From Chersky-822 sp035509195 (GTDB lineage: Bacteria; Actinomycetota; Actinomycetes; Streptosporangiales; Streptosporangiaceae): a DNA stretch of 47,015 bases. The notes beneath the pieces are model-generated. The model saw only the letters and a list, made by a program, of their open reading frames with translations, had not been told where the DNA came from and did not search any database. How positions within the stretch are numbered: the first letter of the stretch is position 1; every line of letters begins with the position of its first letter. The position numbers and the translations under genes are program-made. Location of the stretch: contig DATJLT010000360.1 of the NCBI GenBank assembly GCA_035509195.1, forward strand, positions 1-47,015. Reading direction: 5' to 3'. Below, in pieces: positions 40,336 to 47,015 of this stretch.

Positions 40336-42154
40336 GTGCGGGCATGAAGCTGTTCAGCACGCCGTTCCAGACGCTGCCGTAGACCGCGGTCCAGTCGGCC
40401 TGGGGTCCTTTCAGCTCGATCGCGTATCCCTGTACGCCAGGATCGGTGACAAAGCCCCAGTCGTTGAAGTGGAAGAGAACGCCGTCGTGAACTTCGGTGA
40501 ATTCCCAGACGGCGGCGTCGTAACCACGGTAGTAGACGCTCTCGAGCCTGATCTGATGGTAGGTCGGATCGGCGTTTCTCTGCCCCGCGGCGAGTTGTTC
40601 CCATGACCCGAGCGCGCTCGGCCCGGTGATCCTGCTCCAGGAGACGAGCAGAGTGTAGTCCTCGGGCGGCCCGGCGAAGTTGACCACCGGGTAATCGCCC
40701 GACCGGTCAGCTGTGCTGAAACCCCATCCAGGTGGCAACTTCACCGAGAATCCGCTTGGGTCGGTATAGGGCGTCCAGGCGGTTGCCTGCGGCGCGCTCG
40801 AGCTGCTCGTGCTGGTGCTCGTGCTTGTGCCGGTACTGAGAACAGGGCTTGGCGAGCCGTTCGACTGCGGGGTGCCCACGCTCGTGGCGCTGCCTGGTGC
40901 CGGTGAACGGTCCGCGCTTGAGGAACCTGGGGAGTGCCCGGAGAACGTAATCAGCGTGTACGCGATCGCACAGGCCGCGATGACCAGGGCAGCCGAGACG
41001 ATGATCGCCGGCCAGCGCCTGCCCGCCTGCCCGGGCTCTTGAAAGTAAGGACCCGGCGGGCCGTAGGGAACGGGCGGCGGCGGGCCGTACTGTCCTGGCA
41101 CCTGGACTCCGGCCGGATACAGGCCGGGAATGTATGGATTAGCCGCGTACTGAGGAGCGCCCGTAACGTGCGCTCCTGCGGCTGCTGCCGGCCCGCCGAC
41201 GGTGGCAGCCGGGTCAGAAGCCGGACCTCGATCAGGCGGGACGACTTCCGTGGCGGGGCGAACTGGCCGGGCGGTTGCCTCGTAGGGTGCCAGTCCTGTT
41301 GCCTCTCGCAGCGCCTTCGCGAACTCCGTGCAGGTGCCGTACCGCTCCTGCGGATTTTTGGCAAGCGCGCGGGCGAACACGTCGTCGACCGCGAGCGACA
41401 GGCCTGACCGCTTGTCAGAGAGCCTGGGTGAAGACTCTGACAGGTGGGCGTAGATCACGGCAAGCGGCTGATCGCGCGTGAACGGTGGTTCCCCGCTCAG
41501 CATCTCGAACGCCGCGCAGGCCAGCGCGTACTGGTCGGCCCGGCCGTCGACTGGCTTGCCCTCGAGTTGTTCAGGGGCGGCGTAGTCAACCGTGCCGAGT
41601 ACTTGCCCCGCGCTGGTCAGCGCGGTCGAACCGAGAGCGGCCTTGCTCAGCCCGAAGTCCGACAAGTACACGTGATCGGGTCGGTCAGGACGCACGTCGA
41701 GCAGCATGTTGGCGGGCTTGACGTCCCTGTGCACCAGGCCGGCCGCGTGCGCGGCATCAAGAGCGGAGGCCACCGGCGACACGATCGCCGCGACTCGTGC
41801 CGTATCGAGCGGGCTCTCGCGGTTGATTAGCGTTCTGGCGTCTCCGCCGCCCACGTAGCGCATTGCGATGAACAGCACGCCGTCCTTGTCGCCCGCCTCG
41901 AACACCGGAATGATGTGCGGGTCGTCAACCGCGGCCGCGGTCCTTGATTCCCTGATGAATCGCTGCCTGAACGCCTCATCTCCGGCCAGCGCCGGCGCGA
42001 GGATCTTCAGCGCGACCTGGCGCCCGAGCCGTTCGTCGAGCGCGCGGAAAACAACGGCCATGCCGCCCTGGCCGATCTGCTCTTCCAGCAGGTAGCCGCC
42101 GACCTTCGAGCCGACCTTGAATACGCCAGCGCCCTGCTGGTATCCCTCAGCCAT
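40325..42154 (-). CDS. Transmembrane Ser/Thr protein kinase
   Basis: 609 aa. Hanks-type kinase domain (about 20-285): GQGGMAVVFRA, K50 (VALKIL), HRDVKPANM with D144, DFGLSK with D166, APEQLEGK. Then a Pro/Gly-rich juxtamembrane stretch (about 290-378), one TM helix (382-404), a Ser/Thr/Pro linker and an extracellular domain of about 150 residues (FSVKLPPGWGFSTADRSGDYPV onwards), not a PASTA repeat. It probably senses an outside signal through that domain. Convergent with the multi-PAS kinase (11-nt overlap). Confidence 0.92.
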   Translation of the reverse strand: MAEGYQQGAGVFKVGSKVGGYLLEEQIGQGGMAVVFRALDERLGRQVALKILAPALAGDEAFRQRFIRESRTAAAVDDPHIIPVFEAGDKDGVLFIAMRYVGGGDARTLINRESPLDTARVAAIVSPVASALDAAHAAGLVHRDVKPANMLLDVRPDRPDHVYLSDFGLSKAALGSTALTSAGQVLGTVDYAAPEQLEGKPVDGRADQYALACAAFEMLSGEPPFTRDQPLAVIYAHLSESSPRLSDKRSGLSLAVDDVFARALAKNPQERYGTCTEFAKALREATGLAPYEATARPVRPATEVVPPDRGPASDPAATVGGPAAAAGAHVTGAPQYAANPYIPGLYPAGVQVPGQYGPPPPVPYGPPGPYFQEPGQAGRRWPAIIVSAALVIAACAIAYTLITFSGHSPGSSSADRSPAPGSATSVGTPQSNGSPSPVLSTGTSTSTSTSSSSAPQATAWTPYTDPSGFSVKLPPGWGFSTADRSGDYPVVNFAGPPEDYTLLVSWSRITGPSALGSWEQLAAGQRNADPTYHQIRLESVYYRGYDAAVWEFTEVHDGVLFHFNDWGFVTDPGVQGYAIELKGPQADWTAVYGSVWNGVLNSFMPAPTG

Positions 42155-42268
42155 CTGACCCCCCGCCCCAGAGAAATCACCAGGACCAATCCTAGCTGAA
42201 ACCGTTATTGTGCATCGGGGAGATTATCACGCCAATATCCGACTGAAAGGTTACCTGCGCCGGCTGCT

Positions 42269-42316
42269 TTGATCATCAGTTGCCTTGATCATCAGTTGCC
42301 TTGATCATCAATGGCG
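42269..42316 (+). repeat. 16-nt tandem repeat with TGATCA cores, upstream of the MFS gene
   Basis: TTGATCATCAGTTGCC occurs at 42269-42284 and 42285-42300, with a third, diverged copy at 42301-42316. Each unit contains the palindrome TGATCA. Its place 46 nt before the exporter gene suggests repeated regulator sites. Confidence 0.6.
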
Positions 42317-42361
42317 GTGCTGCGAAGATCGGTGTCGGCACGCAAGTCGCAGGAGGGGTGC

Positions 42362-43960
42362 ATGACGGCTACTGGCGCTGTTGGCGGACGATCTCGCGGT
42401 CTGATCCTGGCGGGGATGATCTTCGCGGTCTCGATGACGTTCATCGATCAGACGATCGTGTCGATCGCCGTGCCTGAGATCCAGAAGGAACTTGGCCTGA
42501 GCACGACCGGCGTCCAGTGGGCGGTCAACGCTTACCTCCTGTCGCTGGCCGCGTTGTTCGCATTCGGCGGGCGGCTCGCCGACACGGTCGGTCACAGGAA
42601 GATGGTCACGCTGGGCGTGATCGTGTTCGCTGCCGCGTCGGCCTTGTGCGGCGCCACCCCGAAGGGCAGCTTTGCCGAGGCGTGGATCGTGATCTTCCGC
42701 GTGATTCAGGGGGCCGGCGGCGCCATCATGTTTCCTGCCGCCCTCGCCATCGTGGTGCAGACCTTCGCGCTGCGCGAGCGGGGCCGGGCACTGGCGCTGT
42801 TCTTCGGCATCGCTGGCGGGCTGACCGCAGTCGGACCGGTGCTCGGCGGCTACCTGACGCAGTGGACCTGGCGGGCGATCTTCTGGGTGAATATCCCTGT
42901 CGCGCTCATCGCGCTGGTGCTGATCTTCATCGCGAGACCGGTGACCGAGCACCGGCCGGCGAAAATGGACTACCGCGGCCTGGCCCTCATAGCGGCAGGC
43001 ATCGCGCTTAGCGTGTTCGGTTTCCAGCAATCCACGATCTGGGGCTGGCGCAACCCCGCTATCGGGCTCTGCATCGCCGTCGGGCTTGGGTTGCTCGTCG
43101 TCTTCTATTTTGTCGAGATGCGGACCGACTCGCCGCTGATGAAGGTCAGCATCTTCCGTATCCGGCCATTCTTCGTAGAGAACCTGGTGCTCGGCATCAC
43201 CAACCTGGTCTTCATTCCCGTTTTCTTCTTTGGCAGCGAGTATGCGCAGATCTCGCTGGCCAAGTCGTCATCACAGGCAGGGATCATCCTGCTTTACTTT
43301 TTCATCGGCTTCGTGATCGCAGCCCAGATCGGCGGCCGCATGCTCGACCGCGTCGGAGCCAAGCGGCCGGTGGTACTCGGCTGCGCGCTCGGCGCGGTTG
43401 GCTTCTGGCTCTGGGCAGGGCAGACCACCAGCCTCAGCTTCAGCGCGCAGCAGTGGTACATCATCCTGGCGGGTGCTGGAATGGGCTTCATGCTCGGCCC
43501 GTCGAGCACAGATGCCGTCAACCGCGCGAGCCGGCTGTCCTATGGCGAGGCCACCGGCATCACCCAGACCGTAAGGAACTACGCCGCCAGCCTCGGCATA
43601 GCAGTTCTCGGCACGATCCTGGTCACCGACCTGCGTACGCACCTGACGACGTCGTTTCTCAGCATGCACGTGCCGAGCGTGCAAGCTCACGCCCTGGCCG
43701 CGAAGTACGCACAGCTCACGGGCGGCGGGAGCAGCGGCAGCAGCGGGGTCGGCGCGATCCCGCACTTCTTCAGGCTCGACTTCGCCCACGCGACAGAGAC
43801 CGTGTTCTACATCATGGCCGGCATCATGGCCGCCGCCGCGATCGTCGCCTTCATCGGCCTTCGCACGGGCGTACAAGAAGATCTCCCCTCAGCAAGCACC
43901 CCCCAGCCCGCCGCCGGCCCGCCCGCCGGCCCGCCCGCTAGCCCGCCCGCTAGCCCGTGA
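42362..43960 (+). CDS. MFS drug exporter, DHA2 (EmrB/QacA) family
   Basis: 532 aa with about 14 TM helices. Motifs: FIDQTIVSIAVPEIQKEL (motif D1), GGRLADTVGHRKMVTLG (motif A) and GGLTAVGPVLGGYLTQWTWRAIFWVNIPV (motif C and following helix). Proton-driven export of amphiphilic or antibiotic compounds is likely. ATG 42362 has SD AGGAGG 6 nt upstream. The last 20 residues are Pro/Ala-rich repeats and the stop lies inside a repeat element. Substrate unknown. Confidence 0.93.
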   Translation: MTATGAVGGRSRGLILAGMIFAVSMTFIDQTIVSIAVPEIQKELGLSTTGVQWAVNAYLLSLAALFAFGGRLADTVGHRKMVTLGVIVFAAASALCGATPKGSFAEAWIVIFRVIQGAGGAIMFPAALAIVVQTFALRERGRALALFFGIAGGLTAVGPVLGGYLTQWTWRAIFWVNIPVALIALVLIFIARPVTEHRPAKMDYRGLALIAAGIALSVFGFQQSTIWGWRNPAIGLCIAVGLGLLVVFYFVEMRTDSPLMKVSIFRIRPFFVENLVLGITNLVFIPVFFFGSEYAQISLAKSSSQAGIILLYFFIGFVIAAQIGGRMLDRVGAKRPVVLGCALGAVGFWLWAGQTTSLSFSAQQWYIILAGAGMGFMLGPSSTDAVNRASRLSYGEATGITQTVRNYAASLGIAVLGTILVTDLRTHLTTSFLSMHVPSVQAHALAAKYAQLTGGGSSGSSGVGAIPHFFRLDFAHATETVFYIMAGIMAAAAIVAFIGLRTGVQEDLPSASTPQPAAGPPAGPPASPPASP

Positions 43961-44008
43961 ATCCAGGGATCGTGGGTATATTTCGCCCTCAAACCGGGGT
44001 TTGAGGGT
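43957..44008. repeat. Two palindromic elements between the exporter and dehydrogenase genes
   Basis: 43986-44008 is the most symmetric copy of the dispersed repeat (CCCTCAAACC, GG, GGTTTGAGGG). Just before it, 43957-43976 is a related degenerate palindrome (TGAATCCAGGGATCGTGGG) that contains the exporter's TGA stop (43958-43960). They may act as terminator for the exporter. Confidence 0.7.
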
Positions 44009-44019
44009 GGGAGGTTAGC

Positions 44020-45213
44020 GTGAAAGCGCTGGTGTTTCGGCACAGTTATGCCAGGGAGGCTGCTTCGGCGATCGGCGGGCGAGTCGACCAGCGTGCGTTC
44101 GTGTCACGGCTGGCGCCGGTACGGGTGGAGGACATCGACGAGCTTCCGCTTCCGGCGAGCGACTGGGTGCGGGTCAGCACCACGTTCTCCGGGCTGTGCG
44201 GCTCAGACGTCAAGCAGATCGTACTGAACGGCGCCCGCGACAATCCCCTCACGGCGCTGGTCTCCTTTCCGCATGTGCTCGGCCACGAGGCCGTCGGCCG
44301 CAGGACCGACACAGGGGAGCGGGTTGTGCTCAACCCGTGGCTGTCGTGCGGGCCGCGCGGCATCGACCCGCCGTGCGAGGCGTGCCTGGCCGGACGGTAC
44401 CCATGGTGCAGGAACTTCAGGGCAGGCGACTTGCCGGTATCGATTCACCTCGGTAACTGCTCGGCCGCGGCAGGGGCTCACGCCGAGCGGTTTGCCGCGC
44501 ACCCCTCCCAGCTCTTCCCCGTTCCTGACGAGATCAGTGACGAGGCGGCGGTGCTTGCCGACCCGGTCAGCGTCTCGCTGCGGTCGATCCTGCTGGCGCC
44601 GCCCGCCGACGGCCAGGCCGTCCTGGTTTACGGCTCGGGCACACTGGCTTACGCGGCGATCGCGCTCGTGCGGCACCTTTATCCCGCAGCGAAGGTCTGG
44701 GCGGTCACCCGCGCGGGCAGGAAAGCGGAGCTCGCGCGCAAGCTCGGTGCCCACGAGGTGCTTTCTTCGCGGCCGGACGAACTGATCGCGCAGGTCGCGA
44801 ACAAGACAGGAACAACGCCGCTTGAGCCGTGGAGCAAGCAGCAGTGGCTGCAGGACGGCCCGGCGGTCGTCTACGACACGATCGGCTCGGTCCAGACCGT
44901 CGAGACCTCGCTGCGGCTGCTCGCGACCGGGGGCACGCTCGTGGTGTCAGGGGTCGAGCCGCCCAAGCGGTTCGAGTGGACTCCGCTGTACTTCAAAGAA
45001 CTGCACATCATCGGCTCGAACGGATTCGGCCTCGAGGAGGTCGGCGGCGTCAGCAAGCACGCGATCGAGCACTACTTCGATTTCGTTCGCGACGGTCTTG
45101 ACCTGACCCCCGTGATCACGCACAGGTTCCCGCTCGACCGCTGGCAGGAAGCCGTCCTCACGGTCAAGAATTCACGGCGCACTGGCGCGGTCAAAGTGCT
45201 GCTTACACCGTAA
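44020..45213 (+). CDS. Zinc-type medium-chain dehydrogenase/reductase
   Basis: 397 aa. Catalytic Zn region GLCGSDVKQIV and FPHVLGHEAVGR. The structural-Zn loop is present but irregular (LSCGPRGIDPPCEACLAGRYPWCRNF). The Rossmann segment VLVYGSGTLAYAAIALVRHLYP replaces the usual GxGxxG with GSGTLA. Oxidises an alcohol or polyol with NAD(P). GTG start with SD GGGAGG. Stands alone between the exporter and the ATP-grasp gene; substrate unknown. Confidence 0.85.
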   Translation: MKALVFRHSYAREAASAIGGRVDQRAFVSRLAPVRVEDIDELPLPASDWVRVSTTFSGLCGSDVKQIVLNGARDNPLTALVSFPHVLGHEAVGRRTDTGERVVLNPWLSCGPRGIDPPCEACLAGRYPWCRNFRAGDLPVSIHLGNCSAAAGAHAERFAAHPSQLFPVPDEISDEAAVLADPVSVSLRSILLAPPADGQAVLVYGSGTLAYAAIALVRHLYPAAKVWAVTRAGRKAELARKLGAHEVLSSRPDELIAQVANKTGTTPLEPWSKQQWLQDGPAVVYDTIGSVQTVETSLRLLATGGTLVVSGVEPPKRFEWTPLYFKELHIIGSNGFGLEEVGGVSKHAIEHYFDFVRDGLDLTPVITHRFPLDRWQEAVLTVKNSRRTGAVKVLLTP

Positions 45214-45247
45214 TGATCGCGAAACATGACGCGCCTACCGTTGTTTC

Positions 45248-46783
45248 GTGGCGGACATCTTCGACAGTTACCAGCTCGCGGAGGCCTGGGACGAGATGTT
45301 CGAGCTGCCAGGCGTGCCGCGGCCGCAGTACCAGGCGCTGCTCGCCACGCTCCAGCCGCTTGACGCCGCCGAACTGCGTTACCGAGCCGATCAGCTTGCC
45401 AGCGTCTTTACCGATCGCGGCGTCACCTTCGACTTCGCTGGAGAAGAGCGGCCGTTTCCGCTTGACCTGATACCCCGCATCATTGACGCCGCCGAGTGGG
45501 GCCTGATCGCCCGCGGAGTGCGGCAGCGCGTGCGGGCGCTCGAGGCTTTCCTTGCCGACGTCTATGGCGCGGGGGAGGTGCTAGCTGACGGGGTACTGCC
45601 CTGGCGGGTCGTTTACACGTCAGAGGGATTCCGCCGCGAGGTCAAGGGCCTGGTGCCGCCGAACGGCGTCCACGTGCACGTGGCAGGCATCGACCTGGTC
45701 AGGGATGAGGCCGGGCAGTTCAGGGTTCTCGAGGACAACGTCAGGGTTCCCTCAGGGGTCAGTTACGTGGTCGAGAACCGGCTGGCCATGACACGGACGT
45801 TCCCAGGGCTGTTCGCCGAGCAGCGGGTGAATCCGGTCGATGAGTACCCTGGGCGGCTACTTGCGGCCCTCCGGGCGGCCGCACCAGAGCGGGCAGGTGA
45901 TCCCGTCGTCGTCGTCCTGACTCCTGGCACGAACAACGCGGCTTATTTCGAGCACACGCTGCTGGCCAGGCTGATGGGCGTGGAACTGGTCGAGGGAAGG
46001 GACCTTGTCTGCCGCGGCAACCGGGTCTTCATGCACACGACGCAGGGGCACCGCCCGGTCGACGTGATCTACCGCAGGATCGACGACGGGTTCCTCGACC
46101 CGCTGCACTTCGAGCCAGGCTCGGTGATCGGCTGCCCTGGCATTCTCAATGCCGCACGGGCGGGCAACGTCACGCTCGCGAACGCGGTCGGCAACGGCGT
46201 CGCTGACGACAAGTTGCTCTACACCTACGTCCCCGAACTGATCAGGTATTACCTCAACGAGGACCAGGTGCTCCCGAACGTCGAGTCTTACCGGCTCGAT
46301 GAGCCAGACCGTGCCCATTGGGCGCTCCAAAGGCTCGGATCCTTGGTGTTCAAGCCGGTCAACGGTGCTGGCGGTACCGGCATCGTGATCGGGCCACGTG
46401 CGGATGAGCAGACGCTGGAACGCCTGTGCCATGAGGTGACGGCCAGCCCGAGGAACTGGATCGCGCAACAGCCGGTCGCGCTGTCGACCTCGCCGGTGCT
46501 GACCGGCAGCGCGCTGGCGCCCAGGCACATCGACCTGCGGCCGTTCGCGGTCAACGACGGAAAGGACGTCTGGGTGCTTCCGGGCGGGCTGACCAGGGTC
46601 GCGCTGCGGGAGGGCGAACTGGTGGTGAACTCCAGCCAGGGCGGCGGATCCAAGGACACCTGGGTGATCACGGCGGCGGGCCCGCACGCGGGCGACGGCG
46701 GCTTCAAGCCGTTCGCCCGCAGGCAGGAGGCCAGGCCGGTGGTCGCCAGGCAACCCGGACCCGACCTTGGTGACCAGCAATGA
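45248..46783 (+). CDS. Circularly permuted ATP-grasp protein (type 2, DUF404/407)
   Basis: 511 aa. Recognised by YHPxxDAxx-like N-terminal layout, VRDEAGQFRVLEDNVRVPSGVSYVVENR (metal/ATP core), DVIYRRIDDGFLDPL, VFKPVNGAGGTGIVIGP (Gly-rich loop) and DLRPFAV. Members are found beside alpha-E and transglutaminase-like proteins and are thought to form a peptide-tag or ligase system; their reaction is not established. GTG 45248 has no clear SD. ATGA overlap with the alpha-E gene. Confidence 0.92.
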   Translation: MADIFDSYQLAEAWDEMFELPGVPRPQYQALLATLQPLDAAELRYRADQLASVFTDRGVTFDFAGEERPFPLDLIPRIIDAAEWGLIARGVRQRVRALEAFLADVYGAGEVLADGVLPWRVVYTSEGFRREVKGLVPPNGVHVHVAGIDLVRDEAGQFRVLEDNVRVPSGVSYVVENRLAMTRTFPGLFAEQRVNPVDEYPGRLLAALRAAAPERAGDPVVVVLTPGTNNAAYFEHTLLARLMGVELVEGRDLVCRGNRVFMHTTQGHRPVDVIYRRIDDGFLDPLHFEPGSVIGCPGILNAARAGNVTLANAVGNGVADDKLLYTYVPELIRYYLNEDQVLPNVESYRLDEPDRAHWALQRLGSLVFKPVNGAGGTGIVIGPRADEQTLERLCHEVTASPRNWIAQQPVALSTSPVLTGSALAPRHIDLRPFAVNDGKDVWVLPGGLTRVALREGELVVNSSQGGGSKDTWVITAAGPHAGDGGFKPFARRQEARPVVARQPGPDLGDQQ

Positions 46784-47015
46784 CCATGTCCGCTACCGCG
46801 AGCACCGCCCTGCTGTCCAGGATCGCTGAGACGCTGTTCTGGACCGGAAGGTACATGGAGCGTGCCGACGACACGGCCAGGATGGTCGATGTCTACGTTC
46901 ACCAGATGCTGGAAGCCGGAGCTGACGAGGACGCCGGCTGCCGCGCGCTGCTCGGCGTGCTCGGCCTTCCGGCGAGCGAAGGCACCAGGCTGGACATCGG
47001 CAGCGCCTTGTACCA
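46780..47015 (+). CDS. Alpha-E domain protein (DUF403), 5' part only
   Basis: The reading frame starts MTMSATASTALLSRIAETLF and runs off the window after 78 codons. LFWTGRYMERADDTARMVDVY is the alpha-E domain signature. ATGA overlap with the ATP-grasp gene. The complete protein is usually about 300 aa; a transglutaminase-like gene often follows. Confidence 0.9.
   Translation, partial: MTMSATASTALLSRIAETLFWTGRYMERADDTARMVDVYVHQMLEAGADEDAGCRALLGVLGLPASEGTRLDIGSALY

Overview
The window is high-GC actinomycete DNA. Third codon positions are G/C-rich, GTG and TTG starts are frequent, Shine-Dalgarno (SD) sites are strong, and many genes are coupled by ATGA or GTGA overlaps. It carries a SigE-type ECF sigma factor, MsiK-style sugar ABC systems, ROK and LacI regulators and a Ser/Thr kinase. 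The genus cannot be read from the sequence alone; a soil or filamentous actinomycete of the Streptosporangiales/Streptomyces kind is the best guess. No tRNA, rRNA, CRISPR array, transposase or prophage gene was seen.

Layout. (1) 0.36-3.1 kb, + strand: a 62-aa peptide with ten cysteines, a membrane-anchored thioredoxin-like protein (CPTC) and an ABC half-transporter. This looks like a self-contained system for exporting and oxidising a Cys-rich peptide. (2) 7.9-3.1 kb, - strand: five overlapping genes for a PAS histidine kinase, a receiver domain fused to a PIG-L deacetylase, an ATP-grasp ligase, a processive membrane GT2 glycosyltransferase and a 50-aa membrane protein. This suggests a two-component-controlled glycoconjugate pathway. 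(3) 8.1-18.4 kb: a mannoside cluster with a split transketolase (-), then on + a ROK repressor, SIS isomerase, ROK sugar kinase, ABC binding protein, two permeases and a GH38 alpha-mannosidase. (4) 18.5-19.9 kb: a lower-GC island of three small genes, including a retropepsin-like protein, with a perfect 12-bp inverted repeat. (5) 20-21.7 kb, -: ECF sigma factor and a membrane beta-propeller partner. (6) 22.3-23.7 kb: carotenoid oxygenase. (7) 24.1-34.4 kb, +: L-arabinose uptake and catabolism (ABC ATPase, two permeases, binding protein, LacI regulator, ribulokinase, ribulose-5-P epimerase, arabinose isomerase), with four matching LacI-type operators. (8) 34.7-36.7 kb, -: TetM/OtrA-like ribosomal protection protein preceded by an overlapping leader ORF. 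(9) 37-42.2 kb: secreted collagen-like protein, three-PAS histidine kinase and membrane Ser/Thr kinase. (10) 42.3-47 kb, +: DHA2-type MFS exporter, zinc-type dehydrogenase, circularly permuted ATP-grasp protein and the start of an alpha-E protein.

Intergenic regions share two dispersed repeat families: a near-palindrome with half-site CCCTCAAWCC, and an element containing GGCCACCGATGCTGC. In two places the palindromic family, or a relative of it, supplies the stop codon of the neighbouring gene.

The two best candidates for an undescribed system are the Cys-rich peptide locus and the kinase/receiver-deacetylase/ATP-grasp/GT2 operon. The second repeats the transfer-deacetylate-ligate logic of mycothiol biosynthesis, but with a membrane glycosyltransferase and direct phosphorelay input to the deacetylase.
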